Source: Paludibacter sp. (GTDB lineage: Bacteria; Bacteroidota; Bacteroidia; Bacteroidales; Paludibacteraceae). Taken from it: 64,000 nucleotides of DNA. Positions 45,346 to 53,812 of this stretch are shown in pieces. The position numbers and the translations under genes were made by a program. The notes below the pieces were generated by a model, which was not told where the DNA came from, did not search any database, and saw nothing but the letters and a program-made list of their open reading frames with translations. Position 1 is the first letter of the stretch. Each line of letters opens with the position of its first letter. The stretch spans positions 1-64,000 of the forward strand of contig JAQVAV010000016.1 in assembly GCA_028690665.1 (NCBI GenBank). The letters are read 5' to 3'.

Positions 45346-46104
45346 GTGATTATTTTCAGGTACGATAAAACATTTGAGGGATTACTAACAGCTGTATTTG
45401 ATGCTTTCAACCGAAGAACTTTTCCAGACAAGTTACTTGGAACAGACGATATAGAACCTCTGTTTGTAACCGAAACAGTAGAAATCATTTCTGACGAAGA
45501 AAAATCAAAGCGAGTTTGGAAAGGATTGGAAAAAAAACTCATGCCTGTTACATTGAACATGATAAGTTATGCATGGTTATCGGAACTGCCCGAAAGCGAT
45601 GAATTAATATTCAGATACATTCGAAAAGTCTTTAATAGTAAGCAATCCATAGAATTAAACTTTGCCGACGATGATGTGCTTGCATTACGCAACCTCGCTA
45701 AGAAGGTAAATACTGAGAAAACAAGAATGATTGAGTTTGTACGTTTTCAGAAAACGTCAGACGATATATTTTTTGCTCCGATATCTCCGGATCATAATTG
45801 TTTACCACTCATTATTTCGCACTTTAAAGATCGATTTTCCGATCAAACATGGATTATTTTTGACACAAAACGCAGTTATGGCTATTACTACGATCAGAAA
45901 ACTGTAAACGAAATAACTTTTGATTCAACAGACCTATTCAAAGATGGCAAAATGAACGAAAATTTAATGGCCAAAGATGAAAAATTGTTTCAAAAAATGT
46001 GGAAAGCATACTATAAATCGTTGACAATAAAAGAACGCATAAATCCAAAACTTCACAAGCAACTATTGCCTCGAAGATATTGGAAGTATCTGACAGAAAA
46101 ATAA
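45346..46104 (+). CDS. TIGR03915/DUF4130 family protein (putative DNA metabolism)
   Basis: 252 residues, GTG start. IIFRYDKTFEGLLTAVFDAFNRR at the start, DDVLALRNLAKKVNTEKTRMIEFVRFQKT in the middle and the end LTIKERINPKLHKQLLPRRYWKYLTE are typical of this family. In most genomes a radical SAM protein (TIGR03916) lies next to it and the pair is thought to act in DNA modification or repair (family annotation). Here the partner is absent: the amidase is divergent upstream and an IS remnant begins 97 bases downstream. Exact function unknown. Confidence 0.85.
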   Translation: MIIFRYDKTFEGLLTAVFDAFNRRTFPDKLLGTDDIEPLFVTETVEIISDEEKSKRVWKGLEKKLMPVTLNMISYAWLSELPESDELIFRYIRKVFNSKQSIELNFADDDVLALRNLAKKVNTEKTRMIEFVRFQKTSDDIFFAPISPDHNCLPLIISHFKDRFSDQTWIIFDTKRSYGYYYDQKTVNEITFDSTDLFKDGKMNENLMAKDEKLFQKMWKAYYKSLTIKERINPKLHKQLLPRRYWKYLTEK

Positions 46105-46200
46105 AAAATCATCGTTAGTCATTTGAATAATAGGGTAAGTAATAGAAACTCAATAATGTCATATAAAGTTTAGGTAAAAAATAATAATACGCTTAGTAAT

Positions 46201-46921
46201 TAGTCGAGTCTTAAAAAGGAGATAAACAAAAGAATATCAATAAAATAGAATGTAATCAAGGTATCGGTCTGATATTGATTTGTTGAAGCGTATTTTAAGT
46301 CAGCAGAAGAACGATAAAAATAAAATCTATTCAGTACATGAGCCTGATGTTCAATGCATATCCAAAGGCAAAGAGCACAAAAAGCATGAGTTTGGTAATA
46401 AAGTTTCGATTATCTATACCCAAACAACGGGAGTGATTATCAGGGCTATGGGATTTAGAAATCCTTATGATGGACATACCATAGAGCCGGCACTGGAACA
46501 AGCGGAAAGACTATTGGGCAAAAGAACAATAAAAACGTTGATTGGAGATAGGGGCTACAAAGGTAAAAGACAGGTTAAGAAAACGACAATCGAAGTTCCA
46601 AAACCTTTTAGCAACAAAAAACAAACTCAATATCAACAAAATAAGCTGAAAAAACAATTTAAAAGAAAGGCAGCCATAGAACCCATAAACGGTCATTAAA
46701 AAAACAGACCATCGCTTAAATCGTAATTTCTACAAAGGAATTACAGGCGATAATATTAATGTGATGCTTGCTGCAGCTGCATTTAACTTCAAAAAGATGA
46801 TGAACAAATGGAAATCATCTTTTTGGCTCGTATTTAAAACACAAATTGTTGACTTGATAATCTATGTTTTAGCAAATCAACAATCAATTATCAATAAAAT
46901 GGCCTTTTTAAGGCTCGACTA
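46201..46921. mobile_element. decayed IS5-like insertion sequence, internally deleted
   Basis: tagtcgagtcttaaaaagg (46201-46219) is matched by the reverse complement of cctttttaaggctcgacta (46903-46921) with one mismatch in 19. Between the ends, about 720 bases contain only the C-terminal part of a DDE transposase. Full elements of this type are about twice as long, so the 5' half of the transposase gene has been lost. Confidence 0.8.
46256..46850 (+). pseudogene. transposase remnant (IS5-like DDE), frameshifted
   Basis: Reading starts in mid-protein (RYRSDIDLLKRILSQQKN) just after an in-frame stop. It shows YSVHEPDVQCISKGKEHKKH and the DDE region DGHTIEPALEQAERLLGKR, TLIGDRGYKGKRQ. At 46696-46705 a shift breaks the frame: the first frame ends EPINGH-stop, while the text continues in another frame as TDHRLNRNFYKGITGDNINVMLAAAAFNFKKMM, the normal C-terminus. 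N-terminus missing. Not functional. Confidence 0.85.
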
Positions 46922-46947
46922 TATATACTTTTTTGAGAAAAATCAAA

Positions 46948-46989
46948 AACACTAAAAAGGCGAACATGCAATTGCAATGTCCGCCTTTT
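46948..46989 (-). terminator. intrinsic terminator of the ECF operon
   Basis: Stem aaaaggcgaacat/atgtccgcctttt (12 of 13 paired) with a 9-base loop lies 26 bases past the stop of the Cys-rich gene; the minus strand continues TTTTTAGTGTTTTTG. Confidence 0.85.
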
Positions 46990-47014
46990 GGAAATTTGTA
47001 GCTTGGTGATATTT

Positions 47015-47416
47015 TTATTTCTTTTCTTTATTATCGCAAACACCGTTTTTATTAGCATCTACATAATTTTTTCCGTGAACTTTAGTTGAATCGCTGCAAC
47101 ATGTAGCTTTTTTCTGTCCGCAATTGCCTTTGCCCTGCCCTTTGCCAAAGCACTTTCCATTAGTGTTTGCATTTGACTTTCCGCAACAATTACCCTGTCC
47201 GTTACCTTTACCTTTCATTTCTCCCGAACCATTTCCTTTTGTGCAGGTTTTGTTCTCATAATTGTCGCAGACGCCATTATTATTTTTGTCTACATAGCAC
47301 GATTTTTTAGCGGTTGTAGTCGTTTCCGCTTTTTTTTCAGTAGTTGTTGTTTGTGCAGATACTACAGCAAAAGATGCCAATACGGTTACCAGGAGGATAA
47401 AAAATTTTGTTTTCAT
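47015..47416 (-). CDS. secreted Cys/Gly/Lys-rich small protein with two DxNxNGVCDN loops
   Basis: 133 residues. Signal peptide MKTKFFILLVTVLASFAVVSAQ, then a Thr/Lys linker. Two near-identical units, CYVDKNNNGVCDNYENK and NYVDANKNGVCDNKEKK, flank a central low-complexity stretch of Gly, Lys, Asn and Cys pairs (GNCCGKSN, CFGKGQGKGNC, ATCCSDS). The units resemble EF-hand/excalibur-like calcium loops (D-x-N-x-N-G-x-C-D), and the Cys-rich middle could bind metal. I do not recognise a named family. It is the last gene of the ECF sigma operon, 35 bases after the CpxP-like gene. It may be a metal- or stress-induced exported binder. Confidence 0.75.
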   Translation of the reverse strand: MKTKFFILLVTVLASFAVVSAQTTTTEKKAETTTTAKKSCYVDKNNNGVCDNYENKTCTKGNGSGEMKGKGNGQGNCCGKSNANTNGKCFGKGQGKGNCGQKKATCCSDSTKVHGKNYVDANKNGVCDNKEKK

Positions 47417-47451
47417 AATGATTTGATTTTAATTGTTTTTATATTATTATT

Positions 47452-47979
47452 CTATTCATGATTATTCATACAATTATCACAGTTACGCCCTGTGTTTTCG
47501 TTATTGCGGCATCCCCGGTTAAGAAACAGCGGACTAAAAACCTCCTGCATTTGATTTACCTGTTCAGGCGTACATATTTTGAAGACTTTCAAATAAAAAC
47601 GATTCGTTTCTTTTTTCAGTTCTGCATGGCACCGTCCGGTTTCTTCCGATAGTTTATTCAACAATAAAGTATCCGGGGTATCTTTCTTCAACTCTGTAAA
47701 CATTTCGTTTTTGAGCGAATCAATAGTTCCGACTATCTGATTTGCCCGAGGTTGAAATTCATGCTTGGCTTGCCTGAATATTGCCATTTGCTCATGGTCA
47801 AAACCGATATTTTGCCTGAAATATTTTCCGTTCATCATATTACAACCATCTGCCTGTACTACGATTGTCTCCGGTTCCGCAGGCATTTGAGAATTATTGT
47901 AAAGGATAGTCCCGACTGTTGCAATATTCAGTACAACTAACAATACTATAATCCAAACCAAAATTTTATTTTTATTCAT
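47452..47979 (-). CDS. CpxP/CnrX-like periplasmic stress or metal-sensor protein
   Basis: The start is best placed at the ATG at 47979 (MNKNKILVWIIVLLVV), overlapping the upstream stop as ATGAATAA, giving 175 residues. It has one N-terminal membrane anchor (about 5-25), then a mostly helical periplasmic part with two blocks (NIGFDHEQMAIFRQAKHEFQPRANQIVGTIDSLKNEMFTEL in outline; LSEETGRCHAELKKETNRFYLKVFKICTPEQVNQMQEVF) like the helical hairpins of the Spy/CpxP/CnrX superfamily. The tail is Cys-rich (GRNCDNCMNNHE) and could bind metal. Third gene of an ECF sigma operon, consistent with a sensing role. Confidence 0.78.
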   Translation of the reverse strand: MNKNKILVWIIVLLVVLNIATVGTILYNNSQMPAEPETIVVQADGCNMMNGKYFRQNIGFDHEQMAIFRQAKHEFQPRANQIVGTIDSLKNEMFTELKKDTPDTLLLNKLSEETGRCHAELKKETNRFYLKVFKICTPEQVNQMQEVFSPLFLNRGCRNNENTGRNCDNCMNNHE

Positions 47980-48256
47980 AAACTGCATCACTGTAAAAAT
48001 CAAGATTCTCAATCTTATTATCGTCAATTACAATACTGCTGTAAGCCGCTTCGTGAACATTAAATTTACCACCCAGTTTCACTCCGAGCATAAAAACAAT
48101 GGCAATACTTGCTGCTATAGCCAGCTTAGGCCACAAAACATAATGCTTGTGTTGTTGCTCTGTTGTTTCGGTGAGAATTTTTTTCTTCAATTCCGAATCC
48201 GGAACAATATTTTTTTCAGCATCAATCAACTTGTCAAGTAATTCCTGTGTTTTCAT
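47972..48256 (-). CDS. short single-pass membrane protein, putative anti-sigma factor
   Basis: 94 residues: a charged cytoplasmic N-terminus of about 40 (TQELLDKLIDAEKNIVPDSELKKKIL), one membrane helix (LAIAASIAIVFMLGVKLG) and a short periplasmic tail. It lacks the Cys-His motif of zinc anti-sigmas. It sits directly after the ECF sigma gene (36-base gap) and overlaps the CpxP-like gene by 8 bases, the usual place for an anti-sigma. Role is inferred from position and topology. Confidence 0.65.
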   Translation of the reverse strand: MKTQELLDKLIDAEKNIVPDSELKKKILTETTEQQHKHYVLWPKLAIAASIAIVFMLGVKLGGKFNVHEAAYSSIVIDDNKIENLDFYSDAVYE

Positions 48257-48292
48257 AATTCAAATGCTTTATTTTATTAGACAACACTAATT

Positions 48293-48847
48293 TTATTTTC
48301 CTACTAAATGTTTCAGTTTTTTTTGAAGACTTTGCTTGGCCCGCTGCAACAACTGTTCGACAGCCCCCTCTGTTACCTGTAAAATCTCGGCAATCTGCTT
48401 TTGCGGCATATCTTCATATTTACTCAACACAAAGGCGGTCCTTTGCTTATCTGGTAAACTGTCAATGGCTTTTCTGATAATACGGGCATTTTCGTTTCCG
48501 ATTATTTCATCAGCGGGATTCAGATCCTCACTATATCTGTTTTCATGATGCAAAAGATTATCCGTGAAACCAATCAACAACCGGAACTTATTTCTGTTGA
48601 GATGATTCAAACTCACGTTTACTGTAATCCGGTATAACCATGTCGAAAACGAAGCGTCGCCTTTAAACCCTGCGAGCGATTGATATACTTTCACAAAAAC
48701 CTCCTGCACAATATCTTCCGCATCCTCCTTTACATGAACGAAACCAATGGCTGTAAGAAAAACAGCAGGCTGATATTTATCAATCAGCACCTCAAAATAT
48801 TGAGTTTTTCCGTTTAAAATATTTTCTATCAGTTCCGAATCCTGCAT
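48293..48847 (-). CDS. ECF-type RNA polymerase sigma factor
   Basis: 184 residues. Region 2 reads KYQPAVFLTAIGFVHVKEDAEDIVQEVFVKVYQSLAGFKGDASFSTWLYRITVN in outline. Region 4 reads IDSLPDKQRTAFVLSKYEDMPQKQIAEILQVTEGAVEQLLQRAKQSLQKKL. There is no region 1 or 3. It leads a four-gene operon with a membrane protein, a CpxP-like sensor and a Cys-rich exported protein, so it probably responds to envelope or metal stress. It is divergent from tetR. Confidence 0.92.
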   Translation of the reverse strand: MQDSELIENILNGKTQYFEVLIDKYQPAVFLTAIGFVHVKEDAEDIVQEVFVKVYQSLAGFKGDASFSTWLYRITVNVSLNHLNRNKFRLLIGFTDNLLHHENRYSEDLNPADEIIGNENARIIRKAIDSLPDKQRTAFVLSKYEDMPQKQIAEILQVTEGAVEQLLQRAKQSLQKKLKHLVGK

Positions 48848-48966
48848 TAGGCAATTTTACAGCTTTATGATTATAATAGACAAGCGTAATCTTTAATTCC
48901 TACTATCAATCTCAAAAATAATTATATTTTATTTATACAGGGAAAAACAAATTTCAAACAATAATG

Positions 48967-48992
48967 TTATAATGAACGATCATTCATTATAA
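48967..48992. promoter_or_regulatory. TetR operator upstream of tetR
   Basis: ttataatgaacga followed by tcattcattataa is a 26-base dyad with one mismatched base pair (two bases). It ends 4 bases before the ATG of the TetR gene. The same core aatgaaCxATcattcatt recurs upstream of the nitroreductase gene. Confidence 0.8.
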
Positions 48993-48996
48993 TGAT

Positions 48997-49572
48997 ATGA
49001 GAACAAAAGACGAAGAAAAAGTTATCCGCATTTATAATGCCGCCATTAAAGTAGTAAACTCCGACGGATTTGAAGGCAGTTCCATGTCAAAAATTGCGAC
49101 TGAAGCCAATGTATGCGCTGCTACCATCTATTTGTATTTTGAGAATAAAGATGACGTGATCAAAAAACTTTTTCTCCATATCAAAAATAAACTCGGGACA
49201 ACACACGTTTCCGGTGACAACGAACTTTCTCCGTCAAAAGGGACTTTCAGGACACTCTGGATAAATCATTATCAGCAGATTACAAATAATTTCGAAGAAT
49301 TTATTTTTTACGAAAATTTCATCAATTCTCCTTTAATAGATAAAATAGAAAAAGAATATACTCAAGACTATTGTAATGTATTTCAGTCTCTTTTCGACCG
49401 TTCAAAAAAAACAGGATTGATTCAGCCACTTGATAACGATATTTTATTCAGTCTGCTTTTTGCACCCATTAATCATTTAGCTAAAAAATCGAAACTCAAT
49501 GATTCAGCTTTAAATATGAACGAACTGATTCAGGTGTTCGAAGCATCTTGGAAATCTGTTTCCAAAGAATAA
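48997..49572 (+). CDS. TetR-family transcriptional regulator
   Basis: 191 residues. The N-terminal helix-turn-helix is VIRIYNAAIKVVNSDGFEGSSMSKIATEANVCAATIYLYFENKDDVIKKLFLH (about 9-61), with the typical A-x-x-I-Y-x-Y-F turn. The C-terminal ligand domain is unconserved. It very likely represses itself and the nitroreductase gene 74 bases downstream, since both carry the same 26-base dyad at their starts. The ligand is unknown; an electrophile or quinone would fit. Confidence 0.92.
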   Translation: MRTKDEEKVIRIYNAAIKVVNSDGFEGSSMSKIATEANVCAATIYLYFENKDDVIKKLFLHIKNKLGTTHVSGDNELSPSKGTFRTLWINHYQQITNNFEEFIFYENFINSPLIDKIEKEYTQDYCNVFQSLFDRSKKTGLIQPLDNDILFSLLFAPINHLAKKSKLNDSALNMNELIQVFEASWKSVSKE

Positions 49573-49580
49573 ATTCAAAC

Positions 49581-49606
49581 ATAAAATGAACAATCATTCA
49601 TTTTAT
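49581..49606. promoter_or_regulatory. TetR operator upstream of nitroreductase
   Basis: ataaaatgaacaa followed by tcattcattttat, a 26-base dyad with one mismatched pair. It shares the core atgaac-at-cattcat with the site at 48967-48992 and ends 40 bases before the nitroreductase ATG. Confidence 0.8.
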
Positions 49607-49646
49607 ATGTTTCAACAAAAAATTTCAAAACCAAAATATAAAAATT

Positions 49647-50282
49647 ATGAGTTTATTAGAATCATTTCAATGGCGATATGCCACAAAGAAATTCGACCCA
49701 ACTAAAAAAGTAAGCGAAGAAAACGTCAACAATATACTTGAAGCCGCTCGTTTAGCACCAACTTCTTCCGGATTACAACCGTTCAAAGTTCTTTTGATAA
49801 CGAATCAGGAAATAAAAAAACAGTTAGTGGCTGCGGCAAACGGTCAGGAAATGGTTGCCGACTGTTCTCATTTGCTGGTTTTTGCGGCATGGGACAATTA
49901 CACAGAAGAACGCATCGACCATATTTACGACATTACGACTCAGGAACGCAACATGCCTGCGGACAGGTACGATGCTTATAAAAACCGTTTAAAAACTGTC
50001 TATCTGAACCGTGCATCTCAAACAAATTTTGAACACGCCGCCCGCCAGGCATACATTGCCTTGGGATTTGCCATGGCAGAAGCTGCAAGTTTAAAAGTTG
50101 ATTCTGTTCCTATGGAAGGTTTTGCCGCAGCAGAAGTTGATCAAATTCTGAATTTAAAGGAGTCCGGATTAAAAACGGTTTTAATGTTACCTTTAGGTTA
50201 TCGTGATGCAGACAACGACTGGCTGCTACCTCAAAAAAAGGTTCGTCATCCGAAAGATGAATTCATTGTTGAAATAAAATAA
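49647..50282 (+). CDS. NAD(P)H nitroreductase family protein (NfsB-like)
   Basis: 211 residues of the FMN-binding nitroreductase fold: SFQWRYATKKFDPTKKVSEENVNNILEAARLAPTSSGLQPFKVLLI (FMN loop R-x-A-T-K-x-F and the S-S-G-L-Q-P segment), AARQAYIALGFAMAEAASLKVDS and MLPLGYRDADNDWL. It reduces nitro compounds or quinones with NAD(P)H in the cytoplasm. It is under the adjacent TetR regulator by operator identity and is followed by a terminator. Confidence 0.93.
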   Translation: MSLLESFQWRYATKKFDPTKKVSEENVNNILEAARLAPTSSGLQPFKVLLITNQEIKKQLVAAANGQEMVADCSHLLVFAAWDNYTEERIDHIYDITTQERNMPADRYDAYKNRLKTVYLNRASQTNFEHAARQAYIALGFAMAEAASLKVDSVPMEGFAAAEVDQILNLKESGLKTVLMLPLGYRDADNDWLLPQKKVRHPKDEFIVEIK

Positions 50283-50307
50283 TGAATCTTTATTCTCACC
50301 TCACTCC

Positions 50308-50346
50308 GACCCCGCCAGTTTTATAAATGACGGGGTCAATTATATT
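50308..50346 (+). terminator. intrinsic terminator of the tetR-nitroreductase unit
   Basis: Stem gaccccg/cggggtc with a 16-base loop, followed by aattatatttt, 26 bases past the nitroreductase stop. Confidence 0.75.
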
Positions 50347-50451
50347 TTGTCTCTTTTCACGAGAACTTTGGCAGTATTTTCAAAATTCATTTACAAACAA
50401 TTAAAGCCCCCGATTGTTTTAAAATGTATTTTATGCACTCTTAAAAATCAT

Positions 50452-50459
50452 TACCTTTG
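50452..50459 (+). promoter_or_regulatory. -7 box for mtaB-hisF
   Basis: tacctttg matches TAnnTTTG, 23 bases before the mtaB ATG. No matching -33 TTTG is seen. Confidence 0.5.
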
Positions 50460-50482
50460 CAAACTGAATCCGAAACAATAAA

Positions 50483-51796
50483 ATGATCGATAACAACATA
50501 TTTCATAATAAAAAAGTTGCATTTCACACATTAGGTTGTAAACTGAATTTTGCCGAAACGTCGGCAATAGGGAAAAAAATGGCTGAAGAAGGCTTTGTAA
50601 AAGTTCGTCCGGGAGAAGAAGCCGATGTTTGTGTCATAAACACCTGCACGGTAACGGACACAGCCGACCGGAAATGCCGTCAGGCAATCGGAAAATTCCA
50701 TAGAATGTACCCGAACTCCATTATGGTTATTACTGGTTGCTATGCTCAGCTAAAACCTGAAGAAATCACAAAAATTGAAGGCGTTGATCTTGTATTGGGA
50801 GCCAATGAGAAATTCAGTATTCTTGAATATCTGAGAGATATTGACCCGGAAAAACCGGCAGAATTTCATACGACCAAAATCAATCAAATCAAAGAGTTCA
50901 AACCTTCATGTTCGAGAGATGACCGTACCCGTTACTTTCTGAAAGTACAGGATGGTTGCGATTATTATTGCACTTATTGCACCATTCCATTTGCCCGGGG
51001 ACGTAGCAGAAGCGCATCGGTTGCCGAAACCGTTGCCATAGCACATGAAGCTATCGATGCCGGTGCCAAAGAAATTGTACTGACAGGTGTAAATATCGGG
51101 GATTTTGGAGTGCATACCGACGAAACATTTTTCGATCTGGTGAAAGATCTTGACAATATTGAGAGGGATGTTCGTTTTCGCATTTCATCTATTGAACCTA
51201 ACCTGCTTACGGATGAAATTATTGAATATGTGGCCACAAGCAAACGTATTATGCCCCATTTTCACATTCCCCTGCAATCGGGAACCAATGAGGTATTAAA
51301 ACTCATGCGACGTAAATACAATCGTGAACTGTTTGCACATAAGGTTGAGAAGATAAAGAGTTTGATGCCACACGCGTTTATCGGAGTTGATGTAATTGTC
51401 GGGGTGCGCGGTGAAACGCCGGAACTTTTTGAAGCATCCTGCCAGTTTATCGACTCGTTAGATGTTTCTCAGCTCCATGTTTTCACTTATTCGGAACGTA
51501 CCGGAACAAAAATGCTTGAAATAGAGCAAAACACACCAGTAGTCGAACGCAAAAAGCGCAGTGATATTCTGCATTTGCTGTCTGAAAAAAAGACAAAAGC
51601 TTTTTACGAAAGTCAAATGGGAAAAACTTATCCTATTTTATGGGAAAGTCGCCGTTTCGGAGATAATATGGTTGGATTCACCAATAATTATATCCGGGCT
51701 GAAAGGTCTTACGATAAAGACATGATAAATAAAGTGCAGGAAGTAACGCTTGGCGAATGGAATTCGGATGGTTCGGCACTCGTAATTAAAGCATAG
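50483..51796 (+). CDS. mtaB: tRNA t6A37 methylthiotransferase
   Basis: 437 residues. A radical SAM enzyme that adds a methylthio group to t6A37 of tRNAs reading ANN codons. The N-terminal UPF0004 domain has the three cluster cysteines (LGCKLNF, INTCTVTD, ITGCYAQ). The radical SAM cluster is QDGCDYYCTYCTIPFARGRSR. The TRAM domain is at the end (YPILWESRRFGDNMVGFTNNYI). Length and the CTIPFARG motif match MtaB rather than MiaB or RimO. hisF follows by 33 bases, so the two probably share a transcript. Confidence 0.94.
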   Translation: MIDNNIFHNKKVAFHTLGCKLNFAETSAIGKKMAEEGFVKVRPGEEADVCVINTCTVTDTADRKCRQAIGKFHRMYPNSIMVITGCYAQLKPEEITKIEGVDLVLGANEKFSILEYLRDIDPEKPAEFHTTKINQIKEFKPSCSRDDRTRYFLKVQDGCDYYCTYCTIPFARGRSRSASVAETVAIAHEAIDAGAKEIVLTGVNIGDFGVHTDETFFDLVKDLDNIERDVRFRISSIEPNLLTDEIIEYVATSKRIMPHFHIPLQSGTNEVLKLMRRKYNRELFAHKVEKIKSLMPHAFIGVDVIVGVRGETPELFEASCQFIDSLDVSQLHVFTYSERTGTKMLEIEQNTPVVERKKRSDILHLLSEKKTKAFYESQMGKTYPILWESRRFGDNMVGFTNNYIRAERSYDKDMINKVQEVTLGEWNSDGSALVIKA

Positions 51797-51829
51797 AACA
51801 GGTTAATAATAAATATAAAAAATATAAAA

Positions 51830-52585
51830 GTGTTAGCAAAACGAATTATCCCCTGCCTGGATATTAAAGATGGCAAGACCGTAAAAGGCATTAACTTTTT
51901 GAATATAACTGATGTAGGAGATCCCGTTGAGTTAGGAGCACTCTATGCTAAAATGGGTGCAGATGAACTTGTTTTTTTAGACATTACAGCTACCAACGAA
52001 AAAAGAAAAACTTTATCGGAATTAGTTACCCGTATTGCCAAACACATCAATATTCCGTTTACTGTCGGAGGTGGGATTTCGAGTGTCGAAGACGTTTCGG
52101 TTTTACTATCGTGCGGAGCTGATAAAATTTCAGTCAACACATCGGCCGTAAAAAATCCGCAACTGATTAAAGAGCTTGCCGGACAATTTGGAAGTCAGTG
52201 CGTTGTTTTAGCCATTGATACAAAATGTATTGATGGAGAATGGTATGTATTCCTGAACGGAGGCAGAATTCCGACCGACATCAAAACAATTGAATGGGCC
52301 AAACAAGCGGTTGAACTGGGAGCCGGAGAAATTTTGCTCACATCAATGAATCATGACGGTACAAAAGACGGATTTGCTTTAGACATCACCCGTACAGTTT
52401 CTGAAGCTGTAAATGTCCCGGTCATTGCCAGTGGAGGCGCCGGAAAAATGGAGCATTTTGTCACTGTTTTCGACGAAGGAAAAGCCGATGCTGCCTTAGC
52501 GGCGAGTATTTTTCATTATAAAGAAATTGGGATTCCGGAACTAAAAGCCTATCTGAAAGAACATAATATTGCGGTGAGATATTGA
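51830..52585 (+). CDS. hisF: imidazole glycerol phosphate synthase cyclase subunit
   Basis: 251 residues with a GTG start ([19 protein letters not shown]). TIM barrel with the catalytic Asp in CLDIKDG (about 11) and the second in VVLAIDTKC (about 129), and phosphate loops [23 protein letters not shown] and [13 protein letters not shown]. It closes the imidazole ring and releases AICAR, with HisH supplying ammonia. hisH, hisA and hisI are not adjacent. It is carried with mtaB, about 47 kb from hisDC in this window. Confidence 0.95.
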   Translation: MLAKRIIPCLDIKDGKTVKGINFLNITDVGDPVELGALYAKMGADELVFLDITATNEKRKTLSELVTRIAKHINIPFTVGGGISSVEDVSVLLSCGADKISVNTSAVKNPQLIKELAGQFGSQCVVLAIDTKCIDGEWYVFLNGGRIPTDIKTIEWAKQAVELGAGEILLTSMNHDGTKDGFALDITRTVSEAVNVPVIASGGAGKMEHFVTVFDEGKADAALAASIFHYKEIGIPELKAYLKEHNIAVRY

Positions 52586-52807
52586 TTAGATTTAGTTCTT
52601 TGGTTTAGATGGCTCTCGAAAAGAACGATTGATAATTTGTTATTTAGTTATTTACTTCATGTTATTTGTCTTTCGGACAACTTATTGTATAACCTAATAA
52701 CTATCAATAACGCAGAGCAAATAACAGTTTTTAGTTTTCGATTCACTCATTGACTCATTAGCATATTATTAAACATCTTAGTTTCTGATTATAGAAAATA
52801 CAGATTC

Positions 52808-53809
52808 ATGAAAATTTATCATATAGTCATATTTTTTCTGCTTATAAGTTTTACCTCCTGCAATGATGCAGTAGAATCTCCTTATCCGAATGTCACTCCG
52901 GTTCAAAAAAGCGGCTTACCAACCAAAGGACGGTCATCGGCAGTAAGCTTTGTTATCAACGACAAAGCCTATATAACTTTAGGTCGCACCGGATTAAGAA
53001 CCGGGAAAGTAGCTGATGTATGGCAATATGATCCTGATAATGACAGTTGGTCACAAAAAGCGAATTTTCCGGGTATCGGACGTGTTAAAGCCATAGCTCA
53101 GGTAGTTGATGGCAAAGCTTACGTCGGATTGGGATTTGACTCTGATTCGACAGTTTACAAGCCCAATTCTTATTTAAATGATTTTTGGATGTACAACCCC
53201 GACAACGACACATGGATACGCAAAACCGATTTTCCCGGGACAAAAAAAAACAACGTTTATTATTCTGATGCATGTGTAAGTTTTGTCTATGGACATTATA
53301 TTATTGTAGGATCCGGATTTGACGGTTATAGTTTTCGACCCCAATTTTGGAAATATGACACCACAAACGACCAATGGGAGCAATTATCTGATTTTCCATA
53401 CTACGGACGGGCTGCTGCGACTGCATGTACCGATGGAGAACGATACTTCTTTGGTAGCGGTTACAACACACGAAGTCGCAAAGACTGGTGGGAATACTTC
53501 CCGGCAACAGACTCCTGGAAAGAAAAAGAATCACTACCCGAGAACGGCAGGGAAAATGCTGTTTCTTTTTCAACTGAAAATCGCTTTTTCGTAGCAACCG
53601 GCAGGCACTTCGGAGGAACACTTACTACCAATGAGTTCAAATCCGATATTCTGGAATATGATGCCGATAATAATTGCTGGTACAGACGCGGAAACCTTGC
53701 TCAGGGACGTGAAAATGCGATATGTTTTGTCATAAAGAACAAAGCTTATATAGGTTTCGGCGACAATGATGAGGAGGTTTTTAATGACTTATGGTGTATC
53801 GAACCTTAA
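52808..53809 (+). CDS. kelch-repeat lipoprotein
   Basis: 333 residues with a type II signal (MKIYHIVIFFLLISFTSC, Cys18). The rest is a six-blade kelch/galactose-oxidase-like propeller: DVWQYDPDNDSWSQKANFPG, DFWMYNPDNDTWIRKTDFPG, QFWKYDTTNDQWEQLSDFPY, DWWEYFPATDSWKEKESLPE and DILEYDADNNCWYRRGNLAQ. Each blade keeps the Y-x-x-x-x-x-x-W strand. Lipid anchored and probably surface exposed or periplasmic. Its stop is 3 bases before the Wzi-like gene, so the two are an operon. Glycan binding is plausible, no more. Confidence 0.85.
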   Translation: MKIYHIVIFFLLISFTSCNDAVESPYPNVTPVQKSGLPTKGRSSAVSFVINDKAYITLGRTGLRTGKVADVWQYDPDNDSWSQKANFPGIGRVKAIAQVVDGKAYVGLGFDSDSTVYKPNSYLNDFWMYNPDNDTWIRKTDFPGTKKNNVYYSDACVSFVYGHYIIVGSGFDGYSFRPQFWKYDTTNDQWEQLSDFPYYGRAAATACTDGERYFFGSGYNTRSRKDWWEYFPATDSWKEKESLPENGRENAVSFSTENRFFVATGRHFGGTLTTNEFKSDILEYDADNNCWYRRGNLAQGRENAICFVIKNKAYIGFGDNDEEVFNDLWCIEP

Positions 53810-53812
53810 AAA

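Noticed and set aside
50906-51243. Antisense ORFs within mtaB
   Set aside because: Shadows of a well-conserved radical SAM gene.
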